Below are positions 20,625 to 28,982 of a stretch of 64,000 nt of DNA, piece after piece (positions within the stretch are counted from its first letter, which is position 1; each line of letters opens with the position of its first letter). The notes under the pieces are model-generated. The model searched no databases and was not told the origin of the DNA. It saw only the letters and a program-made list of their open reading frames with translations. The stretch lies in the NCBI RefSeq assembly GCF_030332225.1, contig NZ_JAOWIF010000040.1, positions 1 to 64,000 of the forward strand, in the 5' to 3' direction. The DNA comes from Citrobacter sp. Cu233. GTDB taxonomy: Bacteria; Pseudomonadota; Gammaproteobacteria; Enterobacterales; Enterobacteriaceae. The translations under genes were made by a program, and so were the position numbers.

Positions 20625-20668
20625 GTGCGTTATAACGGTCATTCACTGTAGCACTGTGCGTTATAGCG
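20625..20668. promoter_or_regulatory. Paired palindromic operator candidates, ydcO-sutR promoter
   Basis: GTGCGTTATAACG (20625-20637) and GTGCGTTATAGCG (20656-20668) are 31 bases apart, about three helical turns. The core CGTTATAACG is a perfect 10-bp palindrome and the second copy differs by one base. The position in the 104-base divergent spacer makes them likely SutR binding sites. Confidence 0.6.
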
Positions 20669-20717
20669 TACAAGTGATAAGCTGATGGACAGAAACAGGA
20701 GATAGAGGAAGGCGACA

Positions 20718-21254
20718 ATGGACAATTTAACCCACCATCTGGCTACCACGCTCCGGACATTACGTCACCAGCGGGAATGGAGTCTGTCGCGTCTGGCAGA
20801 GGAAACCGGCGTATCCAAGGCCATGTTGGGGCAGATAGAACGCAATGAATCCAGTCCAACAGTGGCGACGCTATGGAAAATTGCCACCGGACTGAACGTG
20901 CCGTTTTCGACGTTTATTTCACCACCAGAGTCAGAAGGCACAGCGACTTTTGATCCCGAGCAGCAGGCAATGATAGTGACACCCTTGTTTCCATGGGATC
21001 CACAACTCTGCTTTGACCATTTTTCAATATTGCTGGCACCGGGGGCGTTGAGTGAATCTACACCGCATGAAACCGGTGTGATTGAGCACGTCGTGGTGAT
21101 TAGTGGCCTGCTGGATATGTGCATTGATGGGCAGTGGCGAACCATCAAATCAGGCGAGGGTGTCCGTTTTGCGGGTGATACTGCACATAGTTACCGTAAC
21201 AGCAGCGAACAGACAGTTCACTTTCATTCCCTGATCCATTACCCACGCGGTTAA
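20718..21254 (+). CDS. sutR: XRE-cupin regulator SutR (YdcN)
   Basis: A 178-residue protein. Its N-terminal lambda-repressor-like helix-turn-helix (SLSRLAEETGVSKAMLGQIE, ~24-43) is followed by a C-terminal cupin sensor domain (TPHETGVIEHVVVISG; YRNSSEQTVHFHSL). E. coli SutR has been described as a regulator of sulfur-utilisation genes. It is divergent from ydcO, and GAGGAAGG precedes the ATG. The match is full length. Confidence 0.93.
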   Translation: MDNLTHHLATTLRTLRHQREWSLSRLAEETGVSKAMLGQIERNESSPTVATLWKIATGLNVPFSTFISPPESEGTATFDPEQQAMIVTPLFPWDPQLCFDHFSILLAPGALSESTPHETGVIEHVVVISGLLDMCIDGQWRTIKSGEGVRFAGDTAHSYRNSSEQTVHFHSLIHYPRG

Positions 21255-21332
21255 TCGGGAAAACTATTCCGAAATGCCGCGCTTCTGACTACAATAGCCG
21301 CCATTTTACCGCTTGTGGATGGTAACAACTGT

Positions 21333-23294
21333 ATGCGCCAGCAACCTCATCACCTTGAATTGTTAAGCCCGGCTCGTGATACCGCCATTGCGCGCGAAGC
21401 CATTTTGCACGGCGCGGATGCCGTATATATTGGCGGTCCCGGTTTTGGTGCGCGTCACAACGCCAGTAACAGCCTGAAAGACATCGCTGAACTGGTGCCA
21501 TTCGCTCATCGATATGGGGCGAAAATCTTTGTGACGTTGAACACGATTTTGCATGATGATGAGCTGGAACCTGCTCAGCGGTTAATTACCGACTTGTATC
21601 AGACTGGCGTGGATGCGCTGATTGTGCAGGATATGGGGATTATGGAGCTGGATATCCCGCCGATTGAACTGCATGCCAGCACCCAGTGTGATATTCGCAG
21701 CGTCGAGAAGGCGAAGTTTCTTTCTGACGTCGGATTCACACAGATTGTGCTGGCGCGCGAACTGAGCCTTGAGCAAATTCACGCGATTCATCAGGCGACG
21801 GACGCGACGATCGAGTTTTTCATCCACGGTGCGTTATGCGTTGCCTATTCAGGCCAGTGTTATATCTCTCATGCGCAAACCGGGCGCAGCGCTAACCGCG
21901 GCGACTGTTCACAAGCCTGCCGACTACCGTATACCCTGAAAGACGATCAGGGTCGGGTGGTGTCGTATGAAAAACACCTGCTGTCGATGAAAGATAATGA
22001 TCAGACCGCCAACCTCGGTGCGTTGATTGATGCCGGAGTACGTTCCTTCAAAATTGAAGGACGCTACAAAGACATGAGCTATGTGAAAAACATCACTGCA
22101 CATTATCGGCAGATGCTGGATGCCATCATCGAAGAACGCGGCGATCTGGCTCGTTCATCTGCAGGTCGCACTGAGCATTTCTTCACGCCATCTACAGAGA
22201 AAACGTTCCACCGCGGCAGCACTGACTATTTTGTAAATGCCCGTAAAGGCGACATCGGGGCATTCGACTCACCTAAATTCATTGGCTTACCAGTGGGTGA
22301 AGTACTGAAGGTGGCGAAGGATTATCTTGATGTCGAGGTGACGGAACCACTGGCAAACGGGGATGGCCTGAACGTATTGATTAAGCGTGATGTGGTTGGA
22401 TTCCGTGCCAATACGGTAGAGAAAACGGGGAATAATCGTTATCGGGTATGGCCAAATGAAATGCCAACGGACCTGCACAAAGTGCGGCCGCACCATCCGC
22501 TCAATCGCAATCTCGATCATAACTGGCAGCAGGCGTTAACCAGGACATCCAGCGAACGCCGTGTCGCGGTTGATATTGAATTGGGCGGCTGGCAGGAACA
22601 ATTGATCCTGACGTTGACCAGTGAAGATGGCGTGAGTATCACCCATACGCTGGATGGCCAGTTTGCAGAAGCGAACAATGCCGAAAAAGCGTTGAGTAAC
22701 TTGCAGGAGGGTCTGGCAAAACTTGGCCAGACGCTGTACTACGCCCGCGATATTCAGGTGAATCTGCCGGGTGCGCTGTTTGTTCCGAATGGTCAACTCA
22801 ATCAACTTCGCCGCGAAGCTATCGACATGCTGGATACTGCGCGTCTGGAAAACTACCCGCGTGGCAGTCGTAAACCCGTTGCCCAGCCGGCGCCGGTCTA
22901 TCCGCAGACGCATCTGAGTTTTCTGGCAAACGTCTATAACCATAAAGCGCGTGAGTTTTACCACCGTTATGGTGTCCAGTTGATTGATGCAGCATATGAA
23001 GCGCATGAAGAAAAGGGCGATGTTCCGGTGATGATTACCAAGCACTGCCTGCGTTTTGCATTCAATTTGTGTCCGAAACAGGCAAAAGGGAATATCAAAA
23101 GCTGGAAAGCCACACCGATGCAATTGGTGAATGGCGATGAAGTGCTGACGCTGAAATTTGATTGCCGACCGTGCGAAATGCACGTTATCGGCAAGATGAA
23201 ACACCACATTCTGAAAATGCCATTGCCGGGCAGCGTAGTGGCTTCTGTCAGCCCTGATGAGCTGATGAAAACACTGCCGAAGCGGAAAGGCTAA
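21333..23294 (+). CDS. rlhA: 23S rRNA C2501 hydroxylase RlhA (YdcP)
   Basis: A 653-residue U32-family protein, the same length as E. coli RlhA, which forms 5-hydroxycytidine at position 2501 of 23S rRNA. The cysteine cluster CVAYSGQC...GDCSQAC (residues ~173-198) probably binds an iron-sulfur cluster, as in the related TrhP. The U32 N-terminal signature HASTQCDIR is also present. The ATG at 21333 aligns with the E. coli start; one at 21315 would add six residues. The end overlaps the convergent yncJ by four bases. Confidence 0.93.
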   Translation: MRQQPHHLELLSPARDTAIAREAILHGADAVYIGGPGFGARHNASNSLKDIAELVPFAHRYGAKIFVTLNTILHDDELEPAQRLITDLYQTGVDALIVQDMGIMELDIPPIELHASTQCDIRSVEKAKFLSDVGFTQIVLARELSLEQIHAIHQATDATIEFFIHGALCVAYSGQCYISHAQTGRSANRGDCSQACRLPYTLKDDQGRVVSYEKHLLSMKDNDQTANLGALIDAGVRSFKIEGRYKDMSYVKNITAHYRQMLDAIIEERGDLARSSAGRTEHFFTPSTEKTFHRGSTDYFVNARKGDIGAFDSPKFIGLPVGEVLKVAKDYLDVEVTEPLANGDGLNVLIKRDVVGFRANTVEKTGNNRYRVWPNEMPTDLHKVRPHHPLNRNLDHNWQQALTRTSSERRVAVDIELGGWQEQLILTLTSEDGVSITHTLDGQFAEANNAEKALSNLQEGLAKLGQTLYYARDIQVNLPGALFVPNGQLNQLRREAIDMLDTARLENYPRGSRKPVAQPAPVYPQTHLSFLANVYNHKAREFYHRYGVQLIDAAYEAHEEKGDVPVMITKHCLRFAFNLCPKQAKGNIKSWKATPMQLVNGDEVLTLKFDCRPCEMHVIGKMKHHILKMPLPGSVVASVSPDELMKTLPKRKG

Positions 23295-23521
23295 CTCAGG
23301 TGTGTATCTGGCTTGCGTGATTTTTGCCAGTGATGGTGTTCGCGAAGATCGGCGGCGGATTCTTCCGCCGTCACTCTCAGCTCATCGCTGTCAGCCGTAT
23401 GGCGTAATAAATGATCGGCATCCTGTACCTGAAGATATTCATGTCCCTGATGAGTAGCGAAAAGCTGGCCGGAGAAAAGCGCGCTGACCAGCAATAACAC
23501 CGTTAACCCTTTCTTAAACAT
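23291..23521 (-). CDS. yncJ: Small exported protein YncJ
   Basis: A 76-residue protein matching E. coli YncJ. An N-terminal signal peptide (KKGLTVLLLVSALFSGQLFA) is followed by a short His/Asp/Glu-rich mature part with the conserved core HTADSDELRVTAEESA and HHHWQKSRKP. The function is unknown. Two ATG codons are adjacent (23524, 23521); the second matches E. coli and is better spaced from AGAGGG. It is convergent with rlhA. Confidence 0.85.
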   Translation of the reverse strand: MFKKGLTVLLLVSALFSGQLFATHQGHEYLQVQDADHLLRHTADSDELRVTAEESAADLREHHHWQKSRKPDTHLS

Positions 23522-23709
23522 CATGCACCCTCTGGCACGTTAGCTGTGGACGTGGCGATAATTTCGCCGGGTGACTATTCAATAATTTAATCGCTGTAAA
23601 GGCAATCGTCCGTTGCGTAAAATCGAGAGTTATTGCGCATTTGTTTAATAAGTGTGGGCAGTGAGTTCGCCGGGAAGTGCAGGCCCCGCCCGGCTTTTAT
23701 TCATGTTTA

Positions 23710-23835
23710 TCAGGACTTAAAGCCTGCTGCGGTCATCAGTAGGCGAAAGAACATACCGACGGCGGCCAGAGCCAATACGCTTCCCCCCCACAGGATCACC
23801 AACCACATCAGACGTTTCCAGATTGATTGTTCCAT
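23710..23835 (-). CDS. 41-residue cytochrome bd accessory membrane peptide (DUF2474)
   Basis: A small gene reading MEQSIWKRLMWLVILWGGS, one hydrophobic helix, then RLLMTAAGFKS. It fits DUF2474, a family of single-helix peptides encoded directly after cyanide-insensitive bd oxidase genes and analogous to CydX. Its ATG overlaps the stop of the subunit II gene (TGATG), which strongly supports translation. By analogy it should stabilise the oxidase complex in the inner membrane. It is the last gene of the operon. Confidence 0.8.
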   Translation of the reverse strand: MEQSIWKRLMWLVILWGGSVLALAAVGMFFRLLMTAAGFKS

Positions 23836-24845
23836 CAATGATACCCCTCACCATGTTGAACTTTGCCGCGAAAGACGTAGTAGCTCCAGAAGGTGTACAC
23901 CAGAATGATCGGGATAATCAGTAGCGCGCCCACCAACATAAAGCCCTGGCTTTGTGTTGGCGCCGCGGCCTGCCAAAGGGTAATAGACGGCGGAATAATA
24001 TGTGGCCAGATACTGATCCCCAGCCCGCTGAAACCGAGGAAAATTAAACCCAGCGTCAACATAAATGGCAGGGCATGACTATGTTGCTGGCCCAGAGAAC
24101 GCCACAGCCACAGGCTGATGAGTGCGACCAGCAGCGGAACCGGCATCAGGAACCACAGATTTGGCAGGCTAAACCAACGATCGGCAATCGCACTGTGTGC
24201 CAGCGGTGTCCACAAACTGATAATGACAATGACGACCAGCAGCGCCAGCAGCAGTTTTATTGCCACACTGCGCATTTTATCCTGTAGCGGGTTTTCGCTT
24301 TTCATTACCAGCCATGTTGCGCCAAGCAGCGCGTAGGCCACGACGAGCCCCAGCCCGCAAAACAGCGTGAAAGGCGTTAGCCAGTCAAACGGACCGCCGC
24401 TGTAGCTGCGGCCAGTAACGGAAAATCCATTGAGAACCGCACCCACAACCACGCCCTGGGTAAACGTGGCAAGAATTGACCCCCCCAGAAAGGCTTTATC
24501 CCAGAACGGTCGGTGTGCAGGCGTGGCTTTGAAACGAAACTCAAAGGCCACGCCACGAAAAATCAGGCCAATCAGCATCAGGGTGAGTGGGATCGTCAGG
24601 GCATCGACAATGACCGCATAGGCCAGAGGAAATGCGCCAAACAATCCTGCGCCGCCCAGTACCAGCCAGGTTTCATTCCCATCCCATACTGGTGCGACGC
24701 TGTTGACCATCACGTCACGGTCATCAGCATCCTGAATGGCGGGGAATAAGATACCGATCCCGAGATCAAAGCCGTCCATCACGATATACATCAGCGTGGC
24801 GAACACGATAATAACGAACCAGATAACTGATAAATCAATACCCAT
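23835..24845 (-). CDS. Cytochrome bd-type (cyanide-insensitive) oxidase subunit II
   Basis: A 336-residue inner-membrane protein with about eight or nine helices, of the CydB/AppB/CioB family. It opens with the family signature YIVMDGFDLGIGILFP and has WDGNETWLVLGGAGLFGAFP and a GRSYSGGPFDW segment. It pairs with the subunit I gene immediately upstream (they share one base, stop and start). The enzyme reduces oxygen to water with quinol electrons without pumping protons. It is not present at this locus in K-12 and is distinct from the expected core cydAB and appCB. Confidence 0.9.
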   Translation of the reverse strand: MGIDLSVIWFVIIVFATLMYIVMDGFDLGIGILFPAIQDADDRDVMVNSVAPVWDGNETWLVLGGAGLFGAFPLAYAVIVDALTIPLTLMLIGLIFRGVAFEFRFKATPAHRPFWDKAFLGGSILATFTQGVVVGAVLNGFSVTGRSYSGGPFDWLTPFTLFCGLGLVVAYALLGATWLVMKSENPLQDKMRSVAIKLLLALLVVIVIISLWTPLAHSAIADRWFSLPNLWFLMPVPLLVALISLWLWRSLGQQHSHALPFMLTLGLIFLGFSGLGISIWPHIIPPSITLWQAAAPTQSQGFMLVGALLIIPIILVYTFWSYYVFRGKVQHGEGYH

Positions 24846-26248
24846 TAGCGATGAGCCTCAGCTTGAGAATCGAGGACGGCAGCGGAAAGCGGCCGTGCAG
24901 GTGTGCCGGTTGGCGGAAGGGTCGGATCATCTTCCTGTGGCCCTTTACGGATCAGGCGAATCATGTAGCTATAACCCACGCCGAAGACCGAACTGTAAAC
25001 CACAAAGAAAGCCAGCAGGCTGATGCTCATATGCAAATCACCATGTGCGGAAACCGCATCCGCTGTGCGTTGCAAACCGTAAACCACCCACGGCTGACGA
25101 CCAACTTCGGTGGTGACCCAACCGGCCAGAATAGCGATCAGACCAGACGGCCCCATCCACAGCGCGAAACGCAGGAAGGGACGTGAGGTATACAGGCGTT
25201 GCTTGTAACGTAACCACAAGGCGAATGTGCCCAACAGGATCATCAGCATGCCAAGCCCCGCCATGATGCGGAACGACCAAAACACCATGGTGGAATTGGG
25301 CCGGTCTTCTTTAGGAAACTCTTTTAGCGCCGGGACCTGTTTATCCAGGCTGTGAGTCAGGATTAGGCTTCCCAGCGCCGGAATTTCCAGCCCATAGCGG
25401 GTACGCTCTTGCGCCATATCTGGCCAACCGAACAATAGCAGCGGAGTGGGTTCGCCGGGCGGGTTTTCCCAGTGCCCCTCGATGGCGGCAATTTTGGCAG
25501 GCTGATGCTCAAGCGTATTCAACCCGTGCATATCGCCAATCAACGCCTGCAACGGGGCGACGATTAACGTCATCCACAGCGCCATAGAAAACATGGCGCG
25601 AATAGCCGGGGTGTTATTCCCGCGTAATAAATGCCATGCCCCTGACGCTGCGACAAACAGCGCGCTGCTCAGGAAGGCGGCGACCGACATATGCAGCAGG
25701 CGATAAGGGAATGACGGGTTGAAAATAACGGCAAACCAGTCCACAGGAACGACCTGTCCATTGACTATTTCATAGCCCTGTGGGGTTTGCATCCAGCTGT
25801 TGGAGGCCAGTATCCAGAAGGTAGAAATAATTGTCCCCAGCGCAACCATGCAAGTCGCGAAGAAGTGCAGGCCCGGCCCCACACGGTTCCAGCCAAACAG
25901 CATTACGCCGAGGAAGCCTGCTTCGAGGAAGAAGGCGGTTAACACTTCATAGGTCAGCAGTGGCCCGGTGATGCTCCCGGCAAACTCGGAGAAACCACTC
26001 CAGTTGGTGCCAAACTGGTAGGCCATGACGAGACCTGATACCACACCCATACCAAAGTTAACGGCAAAGATTTTGGACCAGAAATGATACAGCGAACGCC
26101 AGGTCGGATTTTTGGTTTTCAGCCACAGTCCTTCAAGTACCGCCAGATAGCTGGCAAGACCGATAGTTATGGCAGGAAAGATGATGTGAAAGGATACCGT
26201 AAACGCGAACTGGATCCTCGCCAGGTGAAACGCGTCAAGACCGAACAT
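24845..26248 (-). CDS. Cytochrome bd-type (cyanide-insensitive) oxidase subunit I
   Basis: A 467-residue inner-membrane protein of the CydA/CioA family, carrying the haems and quinol site. A conserved haem-ligand histidine is in [10 protein letters not shown] (His21), another in [11 protein letters not shown], and the [16 protein letters not shown] signature lies near residue 380. It is well short of CydA (522 residues) because the periplasmic Q-loop is short, which marks the cyanide-insensitive oxidase group. The start at 26248 has GGAG seven bases upstream; an ATG at 26266 would add six residues. First gene of a three-gene operon with subunit II and a DUF2474 peptide. Confidence 0.9.
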   Translation of the reverse strand: MFGLDAFHLARIQFAFTVSFHIIFPAITIGLASYLAVLEGLWLKTKNPTWRSLYHFWSKIFAVNFGMGVVSGLVMAYQFGTNWSGFSEFAGSITGPLLTYEVLTAFFLEAGFLGVMLFGWNRVGPGLHFFATCMVALGTIISTFWILASNSWMQTPQGYEIVNGQVVPVDWFAVIFNPSFPYRLLHMSVAAFLSSALFVAASGAWHLLRGNNTPAIRAMFSMALWMTLIVAPLQALIGDMHGLNTLEHQPAKIAAIEGHWENPPGEPTPLLLFGWPDMAQERTRYGLEIPALGSLILTHSLDKQVPALKEFPKEDRPNSTMVFWSFRIMAGLGMLMILLGTFALWLRYKQRLYTSRPFLRFALWMGPSGLIAILAGWVTTEVGRQPWVVYGLQRTADAVSAHGDLHMSISLLAFFVVYSSVFGVGYSYMIRLIRKGPQEDDPTLPPTGTPARPLSAAVLDSQAEAHR

Positions 26249-26460
26249 GCTTAACTCCGCAGGCAAAATTGATTTAGCGCAATTCTAAGCCTGAGGAGCA
26301 TAAGGGGGCAGAAACAGAACAGTTCTTTTTACCCATAACAGTTGCATCAATAGTGTCAGTTAACAGACCTGATATGGGATCTGGAATGTGCATTCCGATC
26401 CGGACACACCATCCTCCCCATGACATCGATTTTTCGCTATGAATAACAAAACAACGGAAA

Positions 26461-26480
26461 AGTAAACATAAATGTTTACT
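26461..26480. promoter_or_regulatory. Perfect palindrome upstream of hicAB, probable HicB operator
   Basis: AGTAAACAT-AA-ATGTTTACT is a perfect 9-bp inverted repeat ending 31 bases before the hicA GTG, adjacent to a TATGTAT -10-like element. Antitoxins of this type repress their own promoter through such sites. Confidence 0.7.
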
Positions 26481-26511
26481 TTTTATGTATCCTGGTCAAT
26501 AGGGAGGCGCA

Positions 26512-26687
26512 GTGAAGCAAAGTGAGTTCAGATGCTGGCTTGAATCTCAGGGCGTTGAAGTAACGCAGGGTGCAAATCACTTGAAGCTGAGATACAGGGA
26601 AAGCGAAGCGTTATGCCCAGACATCCTGGTGATGAAATAAAAGAAGCCTTGCGAAAAGCCATTCTTAAGCAGTTTGGTTTGTATTAA
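26512..26687 (+). pseudogene. hicA: hicA toxin gene, frameshifted
   Basis: The GTG at 26512, with AGGGAGG just upstream, starts KQSEFRCWLESQGVEVTQGANHLKLRYR, followed in another frame by MPRHPGDEIKEALRKAILKQFGLY and a stop at 26685-26687. Together these make a whole HicA mRNA interferase, including the catalytic His of NHLKL. The total is 176 bases, one short of the 177 needed for the usual 58 residues. Loss of one G in the run at 26597-26599 (GGGG to GGG) shifts the frame and ends the product at codon 43. The toxin is therefore predicted to be inactive unless this is a sequencing error or a translational frameshift occurs. hicB downstream is intact. Confidence 0.85.
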
Positions 26688-26712
26688 ACATCACTGTTAT
26701 AAGGCTAATTAC

Positions 26713-27150
26713 ATGAGAGATTTTACAGAAATTATGCGCTATCCCGTCAATATCACCCCTGCGGAAGAAGGTGGCTTTGTGGTTTCGTTTCCTGATGTTC
26801 CTGAAGCATTAACTCAGGGCGATACCCGCCATGAAGCGCTGCTGGCCGCACAGGAGGCACTGGTCACTGCATTTGAATTTTACTTCGATGACAATGAACC
26901 CATCCCGTTGCCTTCGGCGGTTGATCCCGCTGATGACTATGTCGAAATTCCCCTTAGCGTTGCGTCCAAGGTTCTTCTGTTAAATGCCTTCCTCGAATCA
27001 AATATCACGCAACAGGAACTGGCGAGCAGAATCGGCAGGCCAAAGCAGGAAATCACGCGTTTATTCGATTTAAAGCATGCAACGAAAATTGATGCTGTTC
27101 AGGTAGCGGCACGGGCGCTAGGGAAAGCACTCTCGTTGACTATGTTGTAA
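26713..27150 (+). CDS. hicB: Antitoxin HicB
   Basis: A 145-residue antitoxin with an N-terminal degenerate RNase-H-like HicB domain (VNITPAEEGGFVVSFPDVPEALTQG). A C-terminal helix-turn-helix follows (NITQQELASRIGRPKQEITRL), which binds the operator. It is close to E. coli HicB throughout. I chose the ATG at 26713, which has AAGG eight bases upstream; the ATG at 26734 (MRYPVNI) matches the published E. coli start and is also possible. HicB normally neutralises HicA and represses the operon. Here its toxin partner is broken, so only the DNA-binding role may remain. Confidence 0.9.
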   Translation: MRDFTEIMRYPVNITPAEEGGFVVSFPDVPEALTQGDTRHEALLAAQEALVTAFEFYFDDNEPIPLPSAVDPADDYVEIPLSVASKVLLLNAFLESNITQQELASRIGRPKQEITRLFDLKHATKIDAVQVAARALGKALSLTML

Positions 27151-27243
27151 AGCTGTTAACTATAACAGTTATCAAAAATTTATGATTTATGTAAACTGAT
27201 ATACACAGAGGCTATTGCCTACACCGGTTATCAGGACAAAAAA

Positions 27244-28653
27244 ATGAAGAAGTACCAGCGACTGGCGGAGCAAATTCGCGATCAAATCGCGTCTGGCGTA
27301 TGGCAACCGGGCGATCGGTTGCCCTCTTTGCGCGAGCAGGTGGCAAGCAGCGGGATGAGTTTTATGACCGTGGGGCATGCCTACCAACTGCTGGAAAGCC
27401 AGGGGCGGATCATTGCCCGGCCACAGTCGGGTTATTATGTTGCTGCGCGTCCCGAGCGCGAAAACGTCGTGCCGCAGGTACAGGTCATGCGCGATGAAGC
27501 CGTGGATATCAACACCTACATCTTTGACATGCTGCAGGCCAGTCGTGATGCTTCAGTGATGCCGTTTGCATCCGCTTTCCCCGATCCACGTTTATTTCCG
27601 CTTCAGCAGCTTAATCGTTCGCTGGCTCAGGTGAGTAAAACAGCTACCGCCATGAGTGTTATCGAAAACCTGCCGCCAGGGAATGATGAACTGCGTCATG
27701 CTATTGCCCGTCGTTATGCGCAACAGGGAATGACCCTTTCCCCGGATGAAATTGTAATCACCACCGGCGCACTTGAAGCGCTTAACCTGAGCCTGCAGGC
27801 CGTCACCGAGCCGGGGGACTGGGTGATTGTCGAGAACCCGTGTTTTTACGGCGCATTGCAGGCTCTGGAGCGATTGCGCCTGAAGGCGTTGTCCGTTGCC
27901 ACCGACGTGAAGGAAGGAATCGACCTTGTCGCACTGGAGCAGGCACTCCAGGAGTACCCGGTCAAAGCCTGCTGGCTGATGACCAACAGCCAAAATCCGC
28001 TGGGTTTTACGCTCAGCGCACAGAAAAAAGCCCATCTGGTCGCATTACTGGAAAAATACAATGTGATGCTGATTGAAGATGATGTTTACAGCGAACTCTA
28101 TTTTGGCCGGGAGAAACCACTGCCGGCTAAAGCCTGGGATCGAGGGGACAGGGTGTTGCACTGTTCATCTTTCTCGAAATGTCTGGTCCCCGGCTTTCGC
28201 ATCGGCTGGGTTGCTGCCGGGAAACATGCCCGTCGTATTCAGCGACTCCAGTTGATGAGCACCTTATCCACCAGTTCCCCAATGCAGCTTGCGCTGGTGG
28301 ACTACCTGTCGACCCGGCGTTATGACGCGCATTTGCGACGGCTGCGTCGTCAACTGGCGGAACGCAAACAGCAGGCCTGGCAAACGCTGCTGCGTCATCT
28401 TCCGGCGGAGGTCAAAATACACCATAACGACAGCGGCTATTTTCTGTGGCTCGAACTGCCAGAACCGTTGGATGCGGGGGAGCTCAGCACCCAGGCGCTG
28501 GCGCACCACATCAGCATTGCACCCGGTAAGATGTTTTCAACCTCAGGGGCATGGTCACGTTTCTTTCGTTTTAATACCGCATGGCACTGGGGAGAACGTG
28601 AAGAACTGGCGGTTAAACAGCTTGGAAAATTAATTCGCGAGATGATGAAATAA
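27244..28653 (+). CDS. ydcR: MocR/GntR-aminotransferase regulator YdcR
   Basis: A 469-residue PLP-binding regulator with an N-terminal GntR winged helix (QLAEQIRDQIASGVWQPGDRLPSLRE-like, residues ~5-70), a linker, and a fold-type I aminotransferase domain. The PLP lysine lies in HCSSFSKCLVPGFRIGW, and MTNSQNPLGF and EDDVYSELYF are family motifs. It is nearly identical to E. coli YdcR. Located directly upstream of ydcSTUV-patD in the same direction, it is the natural candidate regulator of polyamine uptake, by analogy with PuuR and GabR systems (inference). Confidence 0.92.
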   Translation: MKKYQRLAEQIRDQIASGVWQPGDRLPSLREQVASSGMSFMTVGHAYQLLESQGRIIARPQSGYYVAARPERENVVPQVQVMRDEAVDINTYIFDMLQASRDASVMPFASAFPDPRLFPLQQLNRSLAQVSKTATAMSVIENLPPGNDELRHAIARRYAQQGMTLSPDEIVITTGALEALNLSLQAVTEPGDWVIVENPCFYGALQALERLRLKALSVATDVKEGIDLVALEQALQEYPVKACWLMTNSQNPLGFTLSAQKKAHLVALLEKYNVMLIEDDVYSELYFGREKPLPAKAWDRGDRVLHCSSFSKCLVPGFRIGWVAAGKHARRIQRLQLMSTLSTSSPMQLALVDYLSTRRYDAHLRRLRRQLAERKQQAWQTLLRHLPAEVKIHHNDSGYFLWLELPEPLDAGELSTQALAHHISIAPGKMFSTSGAWSRFFRFNTAWHWGEREELAVKQLGKLIREMMK

Positions 28654-28657
28654 AACT

Positions 28658-28698
28658 GAATGTGCTATTCAATATAAAAGAATAGCGCATTCTTATTT
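28658..28698 (+). terminator. ydcR terminator
   Basis: A 13-pair hairpin GAATGTGCTATTC / GAATAGCGCATTC (one G-U pair) with a 9-base loop, followed by TTATTTT. Confidence 0.75.
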
Positions 28699-28736
28699 TA
28701 GAAATAGTAAATGTTAAATCCTGATGTTATTTATAT

Positions 28737-28807
28737 CAGGTGCCACCATACGAAATATCAATAGTTCTTCCTGGTGCCACCCTGGCACCTAACTCCTTGT
28801 CTATACT
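28737..28807 (+). promoter_or_regulatory. ydcS promoter: GGTGCCACC repeats and CTATACT -10
   Basis: CAGGTGCCACC (28737-28747) and CTGGTGCCACC (28771-28781) are direct repeats 34 bases apart; the second is also half of a GGTGCCA-CCC-TGGCACC palindrome (28773-28789). CTATACT at 28801-28807 is the classic sigma-S extended -10, with no good -35. This fits the strong RpoS dependence known for ydcSTUV. The repeats are probable sites for the MocR regulator YdcR. Confidence 0.65.
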
Positions 28808-28982
28808 CCAGAAGATTAAATCACCTTGCTATAACCCGTGGCGTAATGAGCGTTAGCTCACAACCTGATTAAATTTCCTTGCGCCAGCAGGAACGCTTTC
28901 AACACCCCGACTATTTTTAGGAAAGGACATATATTTACGGCAAGGCTGCCGCTCAATATTTTTTCGACAGGAGTAAGACGTT

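Larger units (their letters stand above)
28654..28982. other. Regulatory spacer between ydcR and ydcS
   Basis: 329 bases without a gene. They hold the ydcR terminator, two GGTGCCACC repeats, a sigma-S-like -10 element and a ~175-base untranslated leader before ydcS. Confidence 0.7.
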
